Positions 32,979 to 41,095 of a DNA stretch of 64,000 bases are shown here, piece by piece (position 1 is the first letter of the stretch; each line of letters opens with the position of its first letter). The stretch is from Methanoculleus formosensis. Lineage in GTDB: Archaea; Halobacteriota; Methanomicrobia; Methanomicrobiales; Methanoculleaceae. Under the pieces are notes generated by a model that had not been told where the DNA came from, did not search any database, and worked only from the letters and a program-made list of their open reading frames with translations. Where the stretch lies: contig NZ_VHLL01000001.1 of assembly GCF_025384765.1 (NCBI RefSeq), forward strand, positions 1-64,000, written 5' to 3'. The translations under genes and the position numbers were made by a program.

Positions 32979-33120
32979 CGGCAGGCCACCTCCATGAGCC
33001 ACTGCACAGGATTGTATATTCTGATAAGGGATCGTATCCGCGCTTTATAATAGCCTGGATGAGAACATCGTCCGTCGTGAGCAGTACAGCACCGGCACTC
33101 TCAGCAGGTGCAGGGTGGAG
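32956..33120 (-). pseudogene. PIN-domain (VapC-like) toxin remnant
   Basis: The minus strand encodes a C-terminal PIN piece, AESAGAVLLTTDDVLIQAIIKRGYDPL. It includes the TTDD block typical of the third acidic site. The expected end of the domain, NPVQWLMEVA, appears in a different frame just downstream, overlapping the start of the GDYTRER remnant. The N-terminal two thirds of the domain are missing; upstream lies the tRNA-derived hairpin. I read this as a decayed PIN toxin gene, non-functional as it stands. Confidence 0.5.
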
Positions 33121-33149
33121 AGCATCGTCTCCCGAACCGGCACCCACCC

Positions 33150-33212
33150 CTTATGGTCTGGTGGTATGACTTCGCCTACCCACGGCGACGTCATAACCAG
33201 CTAGACCATAAG
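33150..33212. repeat. tRNA-derived near-perfect hairpin
   Basis: A 63-base inverted repeat: CTTATGGTCT pairs with AGACCATAAG, and the inner arms TATGACTTCGCC and GGCGACGTCATA pair with one mismatch around loop TACCCAC. Read on the plus strand it mimics a tRNA-Gly D-arm and anticodon arm (loop with CCC). On the minus strand (TGGTCTAGCTGGTTATGACG) it mimics the 5' half of a tRNA of the Val/Glu type. A TATA-like GTTTATAC at 33234-33241 (minus strand) stands about 25 bases upstream of the minus-strand hairpin. Confidence 0.65.
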
Positions 33213-33215
33213 CTC

Positions 33216-33233
33216 ACGCCCGAAATCGGGCGT
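33216..33233. repeat. Short perfect hairpin between tRNA-like copies
   Basis: ACGCCCGA pairs with TCGGGCGT around two adenines. It separates the two tRNA-derived segments and adds to the structure-rich character of 33148-33350. Confidence 0.5.
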
Positions 33234-33271
33234 ATAAACGGTCCGATAGTCATTCCATGCAAGTTCGGCCG

Positions 33272-33347
33272 GGCTCTCGACCCACGGCCCACTCCATCTG
33301 TCCTCGCCTTACCAAGGCGACGTCATAACCAGCTAGACCACGAGCCC
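33272..33347 (-). pseudogene. tRNA pseudogene or tRNA-like element
   Basis: On the minus strand from 33347: GGGCTCG acceptor, TGGTCTAGCTGGTTATGAC D-arm, and anticodon stem TCGCC/GGCGA with loop TTGGTAA (anticodon GGT). The last bases, GAGCCC at about 33270-33275, can pair with the acceptor. The variable and T-arm region has no GTTCGANTC loop, so it is not a normal tRNA. The D-arm is identical to the minus-strand reading of the hairpin at 33150-33212 over about 20 bases. Confidence 0.55.
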
Positions 33348-33479
33348 ATTATGCCTCACCGGGGGCATCCGCTGCATCCCGTTGAACCATCTGGAATTCC
33401 CGGATAGTTGCCCGGCACCACACCACGAGAGCGCCCCGGCAGGGTAACCTATATCCCGGCGCCCGCCCCCTCCCGGAGC

Positions 33480-35138
33480 ATGCCCGCCGGTGGACCGCAG
33501 GTGAAAAGCCTTCCCGCCGACCTCGCCGCCGGCGCGACGACTGCCCTCGTCGGCATCCCGCAGGCAATGGGATTCGCCCTCGTCGCCGGAATCAACCCCC
33601 TCTACGGCCTCTACACCGCCGCGTTCTCGACGGCGATCGCCGCGTTCCTCACCGGCTCCTCCTACCTCAAAGTGATGCTCTCAAACGTCCTCGCGGTCTC
33701 GATCTACTCCATCCTCGCCCCGGTCCCCGAGGCCGACGTCCCGGCCACCCTCTTTGTGCTGACCATCCTCGTCGGGCTCTTCCAGCTCGGCTTCGGGCTC
33801 ATCCGGGCCGGCAGCCTGACCCGGTTCATCTCCAACGCCGTCCTCACCGGGTTCGTCACCGGGGCGGCGCTCCTCATCGTCCTCGGCCAGCTCGGGAACC
33901 TCACCGGCTACGAACTCCCGAGGGACGCAATCCAGGTCCTTGCCATGCTCGACCTCATCCGCCATGCGGGCGATATCCAGCCCGACGCACTCGCGATCGG
34001 CCTCCTCACGATCGTCCTCGTCCTCGTCACCCGCCGCATACCGCGCCTCGCCCCTGTCGCCCTCCTCCTCCCGCTCATCGTCACGGCCCTCCTCGCCTGG
34101 ATAGTCTTTCCGGATGTCGCGCTCGTCGGCAGTATCGCCACCATTCCCGCCGGTCTCCCGGGCCTTGTCATCCCGGACATCGCCCTCGCCACCGGCCTCC
34201 TCGTCCCGGCGCTCGCGCTTGCCATCATCGGGCTCGTCATGGCCGTCGGGGTCACGGAGACGATCCCTGAGCCCGACGGCACCATCGCCGACGTGAACCG
34301 CGATTTTACCGGACAGGGGGTCACAAACATCGTCGCGAGCTTCCTCCAGTGCGCACCCTCAGCCGGCTCCCTCTCCGCGACGGCCTTGAACGTCGCCGCG
34401 GGGGCAGAGACCCGTGCAGCGAACCTCATATCCGGCGCCCTCGTCGGGGTCGTCATCCTCGTCGCCGGCCCCCTCGCCGAACTCATCCCGCTCCCGGCGC
34501 TGGCCGGCATCCTGATCCTCATCGGGGCCGAACTCATCTACCGGCCCCATGAGATCGCCTGTATCTGCAGGTACTCCCGGACCGGGCGCTGGGGGATGGT
34601 CGCCACCTTCATCTCCACCCAGGTCCTCCCGCTCCAGTACAGCATCTACGTCGGCGTCCTCCTCTCGCTCGCCATCTACCTGATCGCCTCCACCCGCGAG
34701 GCCTCTGTGGTCCACCTCGTCCCGATAAAAGATGGTATGTACCGTGAAGAGTCTGCACCGGGTCGGCTTCTCCCGGGCCAGGTCACCATCCTCTCGGTCT
34801 CGGGAAGCGTCTACTTCGCCACTCTCCATGCCATCGAACGGTCGCTCCCCTCCCCGGAGGGGGCAGAGGGCGCCGTCGTCATCCTGGCTCTCCGGGGGAG
34901 GGTCGAGGCCGGGACCGGGCTCTTCCGGATGCTGGAGCGCTACGCCCGGCGGCTCCACGCCCAGAACGACCGGCTCATCCTCACCGAGGTCGACCCCCGG
35001 CTCCTCGAGGGGCTCGAGGGGACCGGGGTGATGGAGGCCATCGGCTGCGAGAACATATTCATCGCGACGCCGGTCATCGGGGAGGCGCTCCGAGAGGCCA
35101 TACGGGCGGCAGAGACCCGGGCACCGGAGGGGAGATAG
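33480..35138 (+). CDS. SulP/SLC26-family anion permease with STAS domain
   Basis: A 552-residue transporter with about eleven transmembrane segments from KSLPADLAAGATTALVGIPQAMGFALVAGINPLYGLYTA (SulP signature) and a C-terminal STAS domain (residues about 435-550: QVTILSVSGSVYFATLHAIERSL...VILALRGRVEAGTGLFRMLERYARRLHAQNDRLILTEVDP). SulP proteins move sulfate, bicarbonate, chloride or organic anions; the substrate here is not deducible. The start at 33480 leaves the normal short N-terminus, with GGAG close by. It opens the rightward envelope or stress cluster, 23 bases before an AI-2E permease gene. Confidence 0.92.
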   Translation: MPAGGPQVKSLPADLAAGATTALVGIPQAMGFALVAGINPLYGLYTAAFSTAIAAFLTGSSYLKVMLSNVLAVSIYSILAPVPEADVPATLFVLTILVGLFQLGFGLIRAGSLTRFISNAVLTGFVTGAALLIVLGQLGNLTGYELPRDAIQVLAMLDLIRHAGDIQPDALAIGLLTIVLVLVTRRIPRLAPVALLLPLIVTALLAWIVFPDVALVGSIATIPAGLPGLVIPDIALATGLLVPALALAIIGLVMAVGVTETIPEPDGTIADVNRDFTGQGVTNIVASFLQCAPSAGSLSATALNVAAGAETRAANLISGALVGVVILVAGPLAELIPLPALAGILILIGAELIYRPHEIACICRYSRTGRWGMVATFISTQVLPLQYSIYVGVLLSLAIYLIASTREASVVHLVPIKDGMYREESAPGRLLPGQVTILSVSGSVYFATLHAIERSLPSPEGAEGAVVILALRGRVEAGTGLFRMLERYARRLHAQNDRLILTEVDPRLLEGLEGTGVMEAIGCENIFIATPVIGEALREAIRAAETRAPEGR

Positions 35139-35161
35139 ACGTTGCCCGGAAAACTCTTTCT

Positions 35162-36217
35162 TTGGAGAAGATCCATACCATCTCTGTGAATATCGCCGAG
35201 CGCCTCTCCCCCCCTGCCTACATCGCGATAATCGGGGCCGCGATCGTCATCGTCCTCGCCGGACTCCAGGCAGCCTCCGCGATAGTCAGCCCGCTCCTCG
35301 TCGCCGTCTTCTTCGCCATGATCACCGCGCCCATCATGACGTGGCTGACACGCCGGGGGGTGCCGCGGGTCATCGCTGCCGGAACCGTGGTCATGGGGCT
35401 CATCGGGATCCTCGCCGGGATGATCGCCTTCCTCGGTGTGGCCCTCACCGGGTTCGTCCGCTCGCTGCCGCAGTACCAGGCGCGCCTCGAAGAACAGCTC
35501 GTCATCACCCAGTCCATCCTCTCCGAATACGGCATCACCCCCGGCGGCATCCAGATCGGAGACTACATCGACCAGGGGCTCATCGTCCAGCAGGTCGCCG
35601 GGATAGCCCGCGGGGTCGGATCCATCGCCGTCGAAATCTTCGTCATCCTCGTCGGGATCGGGTTCCTCCTCCTCGAAGCGCCCCGGATCGCGGCCGTCGT
35701 CAGGCGGCACCTGGGGGCGGAGAGCCCTCCCTACCGGCACCTCATGGAGTCAGGCCGGCTCCTCATCGAATACGTCGTCGTCAGGACGAAGGTGAACCTG
35801 GTCACCGGCACCGGGACCGCACTCTTCCTCGCCGTCCTCGGGGTCGACTTCGCGCTGCTCTGGGGCTTTGTCGCCTTCGTCCTGAGTTTCGTCCCCTACA
35901 TCGGCCTCGTCGTGGCCGCGATCCCGCCCACCCTCCTCGCCCTCATCGAGTTCGGGCCGGCCGGAGCCGTGGCCGTCATCGCTGCGATCGCCATCATCGA
36001 CGCCGCCGCAGAGAACCTCATCCTCCCCCGGATGGCCGGACGGGACCTCAATCTCTCGCCGTTCGTCGTCCTCTTCTCCGTCGTCTTCTGGGGGATCATC
36101 TTCGGGGTGGTCGGGGTCCTCCTCGCCATCCCCCTGACGATCGCGGTGAAACTCTTCCTCGAAAGCTGGGACGATACCCGGTGGATCGGGGAGCTGATGG
36201 GCGCCGGAGAGGAGTAG
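35162..36217 (+). CDS. AI-2E family transporter, copy 1
   Basis: A 351-residue permease of the AI-2 exporter/TqsA-like superfamily (PF01594 type). It has two N-terminal helices (AYIAIIGAAIVIVLAGL, IVSPLLVAVFFAMITAPIMTWLTRRGVPR), a soluble segment around residues 95-150, and a C-terminal helical bundle ending FGVVGVLLAIPLTIAVKLFLES. Members export autoinducers or act as Na+/H+ antiporters; archaeal substrates are unknown. The start may be TTG 35162 or GTG 35186; both look plausible and neither has a clear ribosome site. A second copy is at 42245-43303. Confidence 0.88.
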   Translation: MEKIHTISVNIAERLSPPAYIAIIGAAIVIVLAGLQAASAIVSPLLVAVFFAMITAPIMTWLTRRGVPRVIAAGTVVMGLIGILAGMIAFLGVALTGFVRSLPQYQARLEEQLVITQSILSEYGITPGGIQIGDYIDQGLIVQQVAGIARGVGSIAVEIFVILVGIGFLLLEAPRIAAVVRRHLGAESPPYRHLMESGRLLIEYVVVRTKVNLVTGTGTALFLAVLGVDFALLWGFVAFVLSFVPYIGLVVAAIPPTLLALIEFGPAGAVAVIAAIAIIDAAAENLILPRMAGRDLNLSPFVVLFSVVFWGIIFGVVGVLLAIPLTIAVKLFLESWDDTRWIGELMGAGEE

Positions 36218-36218
36218 G

Positions 36219-36227
36219 GTTATATAC
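36219..36227 (+). promoter_or_regulatory. TATA box for the DUF1269 gene
   Basis: GTTATATAC begins 2 bases after the AI-2E stop and 53 bases before the DUF1269 ATG. GGAGGAAGAG at about 36259-36268 provides its ribosome site, so the gene can be transcribed alone. Confidence 0.5.
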
Positions 36228-36271
36228 GCCGGGGAATATCCCCGGCACATGTCACCTGGAGGAAGAGAGCC

Positions 36272-36787
36272 ATGAGCGACCTGGTCGCCATCGCCTATGA
36301 TGACGAGGATACCGCGTTCCGGGTCAGGGACCGGCTCGTGCAACTGACAAAAGAGCACATCATCGAACTGGAGGACCTGGTGGTCGTCGTCCACCGCCAG
36401 GACGGCAAGACCGAGATCAAGCAGGCCACCAACCTGGCCGGGATGGGGGCACTCTCCGGCGCCTTCTGGGGCCTCCTGATCGGCCTGATCTTCCTTGCAC
36501 CGGTCTTCGGGCTTGCCATCGGCGCGATCGCCGGGGCGCTTGCCGGACGCTTCACGGATTACGGCATCGACGACAACTTCATCAAAGGGGTCGCGGAGAA
36601 CGTCGGGCCGGGCAACTCCGCGGTCTTCCTGCTCATCAAGAAGATAACGCCGGATAAGGTGGTCGGCGCCATCAAAGAGTACGGCGGTCACGTCATCCGG
36701 ACGTCGCTCTCGGAGGCAGACGAGGCGAACCTCCGCGACGCCTTCGGGACCGGCGCACAAAGAGAGGTTCCGCCGCCTCCCGCGTGA
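36272..36787 (+). CDS. DUF1269 membrane protein
   Basis: A 171-residue protein of the DUF1269 family. The N-terminal ferredoxin-fold-like half is MSDLVAIAYDDEDTAFRVRDRLVQLTKEHIIELEDLVVVVHRQDGKTEIKQATNL. A glycine-rich membrane hairpin follows (residues about 57-95: GALSGAFWGLLIGLIFLAPVFGLAIGAIAGALAGRF). The C-terminal half, GVAENVGPGNSAVFLLIKKITPDKVV, is also family-typical. DUF1269 proteins are often stress-induced in other organisms, with unknown mechanism. It has its own TATA box and ribosome site. Confidence 0.9.
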   Translation: MSDLVAIAYDDEDTAFRVRDRLVQLTKEHIIELEDLVVVVHRQDGKTEIKQATNLAGMGALSGAFWGLLIGLIFLAPVFGLAIGAIAGALAGRFTDYGIDDNFIKGVAENVGPGNSAVFLLIKKITPDKVVGAIKEYGGHVIRTSLSEADEANLRDAFGTGAQREVPPPPA

Positions 36788-36899
36788 ACGCCGGCACTTC
36801 ACTCATTTTCAAGGATAGACCGGATATCCCGGGGCAAACGTTCATCACGCCGCAGTACGAACCCTGGATGGAGACGTCGCGGGTCACCCGGGATACGGT

Positions 36900-37460
36900 A
36901 TGCGGGAAGTCAGGGTCACGAGAACTGAGCGGGACGGGGCGCTCGAGATCGGGTTCCGGTTCAGATCGCTGGATCAACTTCTCGACCCGGACGACCCGTC
37001 CCCTCTCCCCGGGCGGGAGGTCACGGAGTTTGCCGAGGAGTACATCTCGAGTTACCTTGATGGGTGCAACATCAAGCGGATCGCCGGCATCGCCGTCGGC
37101 CTCCCGCGGAAGTCGCTCACTCCCGGGGAGGCCGCGCTCCTGGCGGAGACGATCCGGCGGCACTTCTCGTTCCGTATCGCCGACCTCGACGACGACATGC
37201 GGGTCTCCCGGCGGGAGGGCAGGATCAGCCTCGCCCTCGCCGCATTCAACGCAACGGTCGCCGTCCTCTTCGTCACGGTCTTTGCAGGGTACTTCGAAGA
37301 ACCCCTCGTGACCCTGCTCACCGGCCTCGTCACCATCCTGAACTGGGTGACGATCTGGGACACCTATGAGTACTTCGTCTACGATTACCGGCGCGAGGTG
37401 CGGAGACACCGGATCTACCAGAAACTCGCGAGCATCGAGGTCCGGGTCGGAGAGTGGTGA
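36900..37460 (+). CDS. Unknown protein with C-terminal membrane hairpin
   Basis: A 186-residue protein I do not recognise. Residues 1 to about 110 are soluble and charged (MREVRVTRTERDGALEIGFRFRSLDQLLDPDDPSPLPGREVTEFAEEYISSYL...). Two membrane helices follow (ISLALAAFNATVAVLFVTVFAGYF and PLVTLLTGLVTILNWVTIWDTYEYFVYDYRREVRR). The N-terminal part resembles small archaeal proteins with paired acidic/aromatic motifs (EEYISSYLDG). It lies between DUF1269 and DUF2238 in the rightward cluster. Function is open. Confidence 0.7.
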   Translation: MREVRVTRTERDGALEIGFRFRSLDQLLDPDDPSPLPGREVTEFAEEYISSYLDGCNIKRIAGIAVGLPRKSLTPGEAALLAETIRRHFSFRIADLDDDMRVSRREGRISLALAAFNATVAVLFVTVFAGYFEEPLVTLLTGLVTILNWVTIWDTYEYFVYDYRREVRRHRIYQKLASIEVRVGEW

Positions 37461-37508
37461 GGCCGGAAAGGCGCAAGGCGTTTATGAAACGCCGTCCAAT
37501 GCCATGGT

Positions 37509-38123
37509 ATGAAGAGACCAGCCGGCCTCTACCTCGCCTACTTTTTCCAGTTCCTCATCGCAGTAAACGTCCTCATCGCGCTCTCGATCGGCGAGTACTC
37601 GCAGGTCTTCACCGGCGTCATCGGGCTTTTCCTGACCATGGTTCCCGCCATCGCCACCCGCAAGTGGAGCATCACGCTTCCCTGGCAGATCAATCTCCTC
37701 ATCGCCTTACTGCTCTACCTCCATGTCGCCGGCGAGATCCAGGGATACTACCTGCTCTACTACCCCTACTACGACAAGATCGCCCACCTCATCGCCGGGA
37801 TAACCGTCTCGATACTCGCCTTCGTCATCGTCCTGCTCCTCGACCGGTTCAGCAGGCTGAACCTCTCACGGTGGATGATCGTCGGGTTCATCATCATCAC
37901 CGCGATGGCGATGGAAGGGTTCTGGGAGATCTACGAGTGGACGTTCGACACCTTCCTCGGGACCAACCTCCAGCACGGCCTCGACGACACCATGCTCGAT
38001 ATGATCTTCGTCCTCATCGGGTCGAGCATCGTTGCGCTTGCCGGGAATCGTTACCTTCAGGAATACTCAAAAGAGGAGATCACCGATAAGCTGGTGATCG
38101 CCGAAGAGCCTCCGGTCGAGTGA
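37509..38123 (+). CDS. DUF2238 (YjdF-like) membrane protein, paralogue
   Basis: A 204-residue multipass protein, paralogous to 589-1254. It shares RPAGLYLAYFFQ, the WQINLLIALLLYLHVAGE helix, YYDKIAHLIAG, MEGFWEIYEWTFD and DTMLDMIFVLIGSSIVAL. It lacks the acidic C-terminal tail of the first copy and ends LVIAEEPPVE. The conserved His, Asp, Trp and Glu positions in both copies point to a shared intramembrane function. It precedes a SpoIIAA-like gene with 42 bases between. Confidence 0.85.
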   Translation: MKRPAGLYLAYFFQFLIAVNVLIALSIGEYSQVFTGVIGLFLTMVPAIATRKWSITLPWQINLLIALLLYLHVAGEIQGYYLLYYPYYDKIAHLIAGITVSILAFVIVLLLDRFSRLNLSRWMIVGFIIITAMAMEGFWEIYEWTFDTFLGTNLQHGLDDTMLDMIFVLIGSSIVALAGNRYLQEYSKEEITDKLVIAEEPPVE

Positions 38124-38130
38124 CGGCCGG

Positions 38131-38143
38131 AACCTTTTTTTAA
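38131..38143 (+). promoter_or_regulatory. T-rich promoter element
   Basis: AACCTTTTTTTAA ends 22 bases before the SpoIIAA-like ATG at 38166, the position of a TATA element for a near-leaderless gene. It could equally terminate the DUF2238 transcript. Confidence 0.4.
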
Positions 38144-38165
38144 TCCGCCCCGGAGAGGGGGCGCC

Positions 38166-38558
38166 ATGCTCGAGGGGATGGCAACCGGTGCAGGAGACGT
38201 CGTCGGGTTCCGGTTCGACGGCGAGATGACGGCAGACGACTACGCAGGGACGTTGATCCCGGCACTCCGGGACGCACAGAGCAGTCATCCGGTCCTCCGG
38301 ATACTCTTCGTGATCGTGGATTTCCACGGCTGGAGACCGCACGGCTACTGGGAGAGGCTCAAGGACTGGCCGGGGATAGGGAAGGTCGACCGGATCGCGA
38401 TCGTCGGCGGCGAGAAGTGGGAGGAGTGGATGAACCTCCTGCCGGGTCTCTTTGTGGGCTTTACGGGCATCGACGTCCGGTATTTCACCGAAGGCCACCT
38501 GGACGCCGCCATCGACTGGTTGCGCCAGCCGATAGCGATCGAACCGGAGCGGGCATAG
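38166..38558 (+). CDS. SpoIIAA-like (STAS/SEC14-type) protein, copy 1
   Basis: A 130-residue single-domain protein of the SpoIIAA-like family (PF11964 type). The fold reads VVGFRFDGEMTADDYAGTLIPALRDAQ, then RILFVIVDFHGWRPHGYWERLKD, KVDRIAIVGGEKWEEWMNLLPGLFVGFTGIDVRYF, and a final helix. These are related to STAS and lipid-binding SEC14 folds and may sense or bind membrane lipids; no activity is established. A paralogue of equal length is at 41834-42226. Confidence 0.85.
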   Translation: MLEGMATGAGDVVGFRFDGEMTADDYAGTLIPALRDAQSSHPVLRILFVIVDFHGWRPHGYWERLKDWPGIGKVDRIAIVGGEKWEEWMNLLPGLFVGFTGIDVRYFTEGHLDAAIDWLRQPIAIEPERA

Positions 38559-38590
38559 GTGCCGATCTTGCCTGACTCCGGAGAACGGGC

Positions 38591-38600
38591 AACCTTTTTT
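38591..38600 (+). promoter_or_regulatory. T-rich promoter element
   Basis: AACCTTTTTT, 38 bases before the PHP gene start at 38639, repeats the word found at 38131 and 19162. It may also terminate the preceding gene. Confidence 0.3.
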
Positions 38601-38638
38601 CATCCCGGGCAACCCACTGGTGATCAGACAGACGCCCC

Positions 38639-39505
38639 ATGCACTATTATAAAGACATCGTATTCGAAAAGCCCATGCCGGAAGAGATCCGGCGTCTCGG
38701 GCTGCTCCCGGCGGACCTTCACTTTCATACCCGGCACTCCGACTCCACGACCCGCGTGCGCGACGCACTGAGACTCGCGGCACGGCGGGGGATCGGGCTT
38801 GCGATCACCGACCACAACCAGGTGAGCGGCGTGGTCGAGGCAGAGCGGCAGGGGACCCGGGTCCCCCTCATCCCCGGGATCGAGGTCAGCGCGAGCGACG
38901 GCCCGCACATCCTGCTCTACTTCTACTCGGTATCCGACCTCCGGGACTTCTACCAGCGCCACGTCGAGAAGAACCGCAGGAACGGCCCTTACACCGCAAT
39001 ACATCTCGATACGCCCGAGATCCTCGACCGCCGGGAAGGCTACGCCTGCATCGCCGTCGAGGCGCACCCCTGCGGCTACGCCTTCCTGAACCGGGGCGTC
39101 CAGCGCTGCGTCGCAGGCAGCTGCATCAGTGAAGAGGTCTTCTCCCGCCTGGACGCCCTCGAGGTGATCTGCGGCGGGATGGCCCGGTCCCACAACCTGA
39201 AAGCGGCCGGGCTCGCCGCCGCCCACGGTCTCGGGAGGACCGGCGGGACCGACGGCCACCTCCTCTACGAACTCGGTGGGGTCGTCACCTGCGCCGAGGC
39301 CGATACCGTCGAAGAGTTCCTGGACGCCATCCGGACGAAGAAGACCGCCGTCATCGGGCGCGAGCGGCCGCTCCTCGAGAAGGCGGTGATGGGGACTGTG
39401 GTTCTCCCCCACCACATCCCCTACACCGTCCCCATCCTCCAGGCCCGCTGGGAGCAGGGCCTCCCGCAGATCAGGAAGTTCGTCGAAGGCCGGCTGAACC
39501 GGTGA
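38639..39505 (+). CDS. PHP-domain phosphoesterase
   Basis: A 288-residue PHP-family metal-dependent hydrolase. Metal ligands appear in LHFHTRHSD near residue 30, GLAITDHNQVSG, IPGIEVSASDGPHILLYF, the EAHPCGYAF block, and GTDGHLLYELG. This pattern fits phosphoesterases that cleave nucleotide or sugar phosphates, such as the 3',5'-nucleoside bisphosphate type; the substrate is not identifiable. It ends 7 bases before the convergent cardiolipin synthase gene. ATG 38639 has no strong ribosome site. Confidence 0.88.
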   Translation: MHYYKDIVFEKPMPEEIRRLGLLPADLHFHTRHSDSTTRVRDALRLAARRGIGLAITDHNQVSGVVEAERQGTRVPLIPGIEVSASDGPHILLYFYSVSDLRDFYQRHVEKNRRNGPYTAIHLDTPEILDRREGYACIAVEAHPCGYAFLNRGVQRCVAGSCISEEVFSRLDALEVICGGMARSHNLKAAGLAAAHGLGRTGGTDGHLLYELGGVVTCAEADTVEEFLDAIRTKKTAVIGRERPLLEKAVMGTVVLPHHIPYTVPILQARWEQGLPQIRKFVEGRLNR

Positions 39506-39511
39506 AAGGTC

Positions 39512-40945
39512 TCACCCGAGCGGCGAGAAGAGACGGGATATCGACTCTTTCACCCGGATGCCGATGGGGCGTGCCTGGTAATCCTCCAGCGTGATCTCGG
39601 TCGAGACTGCGAGATCCTCCTCGAATGCCCGCACGAATTCGGCGCCGACGGCCGCGTCGTAGAGGAACGCGTTCGCCTCGAAGTTCAGCCGGAAACTCCT
39701 GACGTCCCAGTTCGCGCTCCCGACCGAGCCCGCTTTTCTGTCGACGACGATCGTCTTCGCATGGAGAAACCCGTCGTTGTAGGTGTAGGCCCGCACCCCG
39801 GCATCCAGCATGTCGCCGATGAACGAGAGGGTCGCCCAGTAGACGAACGGGTGGTCGGGCTTGCAGGGGATCATGATCCGGACGTCGACCCCCGAGAGCG
39901 CCGCGATCCGCAGGGCGTCGGCGACGCTATCGTCCGGTATGAAGTAAGGCGTCTGGATGTAGATCGATTCCCGGGCGGAGTTGATCAGTTTGAGATACCC
40001 CTCCTTGATCGGGTTCCACCGGGTATCCGGGCCGCCGGAGACGATCTGGATCGGCGTCGTGCCGGGGTCGCCCCCGTCGGGGAAGTAGGGGGCCTCGATA
40101 CTCAGGTGCTCGTCGGTCGTATAGTTCCAGTCGAGGAAGAACCGGATCTGGAGCTGCTTGACGGCATCTCCCGTGATCCGGACGGCGGTGTCGCGCCAGT
40201 TACCGAGCGGCCCCTCCCCGATATAATAATCCCCGATGTTGAAACCGCCGATGAACCCCATTTCCCCGTCGATGATGGCGATCTTTCGGTGGTTGCGGTA
40301 GTTGACCCGGTAGAACGAGGGGAAGAAGACCCCGATCTTCCCGCCCGCCTCCTCCAGTTCGGAGAACGCCGCCCGCGACCCGCCCCCGGCGCGGGAGCCC
40401 ATCGCGTCGAAGAGGAGACGGACCTCGATGCCATGGCGCGCCCTCTCTGCAAGGGCGCGGATAACCGCCCGCCCGAGGTCGTCGTTGCTGATGGCGAAGT
40501 ACTCCAGGTGGATGTGGTGGCGCGCCATGCGGATCGCGGCAAAGAGCTCGTCGAAGAGGGCCTCGCCCCGGGTGTAGACGTCGACACAGTTCCCCTCGGT
40601 CAGGTAGGCCTGGTTGTTCTGGAGGAGGAGGAAGATAGTGTCGCGAAACTCCTCAGCCGCCGGGGTGGTGAACGGGTGATGGCGAGCCGCGAGCGATCGG
40701 TGCTGTCTCTCGAAGATCTCCTGGAGCAGACGGCGGTCCTCGTGCTCCTTGACGACGAACATCCTCTGCCGGGTATAGTTCTGCCCGAAGAAGAGGTAGA
40801 GAGCGAACCCGACGGGAGGTAGCAGGAAGAGAACGACCAGCCAGGCGGTCGTCGCCGTCGGGTTCCTCCGCTCGAAGAAGACTATCGTGACGGCGAATAC
40901 GACGTTGAGCGCCAGGATGACGGCGAGCAGGAACTCGAGTCTCAT
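39512..40945 (-). CDS. cls: Cardiolipin synthase-like phospholipase D protein
   Basis: A 477-residue membrane enzyme. Two N-terminal helices (LEFLLAVILALNVVFAVTIVFF, TTAWLVVLFLLPPVGFALYLFFG) precede the signature YTRQRMF. Two PLD motifs follow: HRKIAIIDGEMGFIGGFNIGDYY and HAKTIVVDRKAGSVGSANWDVRS, both complete HKD sites. It would join two phospholipids to form cardiolipin or archaeal glycerocardiolipin. GGAGG lies 7 bases before ATG 40945. The much longer upstream frame is polar, unlike membrane enzymes, and overlaps the HdeD gene, so I reject it. It is encoded opposite to its neighbours. Confidence 0.92.
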   Translation of the reverse strand: MRLEFLLAVILALNVVFAVTIVFFERRNPTATTAWLVVLFLLPPVGFALYLFFGQNYTRQRMFVVKEHEDRRLLQEIFERQHRSLAARHHPFTTPAAEEFRDTIFLLLQNNQAYLTEGNCVDVYTRGEALFDELFAAIRMARHHIHLEYFAISNDDLGRAVIRALAERARHGIEVRLLFDAMGSRAGGGSRAAFSELEEAGGKIGVFFPSFYRVNYRNHRKIAIIDGEMGFIGGFNIGDYYIGEGPLGNWRDTAVRITGDAVKQLQIRFFLDWNYTTDEHLSIEAPYFPDGGDPGTTPIQIVSGGPDTRWNPIKEGYLKLINSARESIYIQTPYFIPDDSVADALRIAALSGVDVRIMIPCKPDHPFVYWATLSFIGDMLDAGVRAYTYNDGFLHAKTIVVDRKAGSVGSANWDVRSFRLNFEANAFLYDAAVGAEFVRAFEEDLAVSTEITLEDYQARPIGIRVKESISRLFSPLG

Positions 40946-41056
40946 CTCGTTGCCTCCCGGTGCATTTTCTCCACGGAGTATATCCGTCTGTCGGGCGGCG
41001 AGGGGGGCGGATATAACCCTCTCCCATGACCGGACGATCACCCGCCACCGGGACAG

Positions 41057-41066
41057 GTATATACTT
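41057..41066 (+). promoter_or_regulatory. TATA box for the HdeD-like gene
   Basis: GTATATACTT begins 39 bases before ATG 41096 in an AT-rich patch; TATATACT recurs at 41067-41073. Confidence 0.5.
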
Positions 41067-41095
41067 ATATACTGAACCGATGTCTTGACGGCGTT

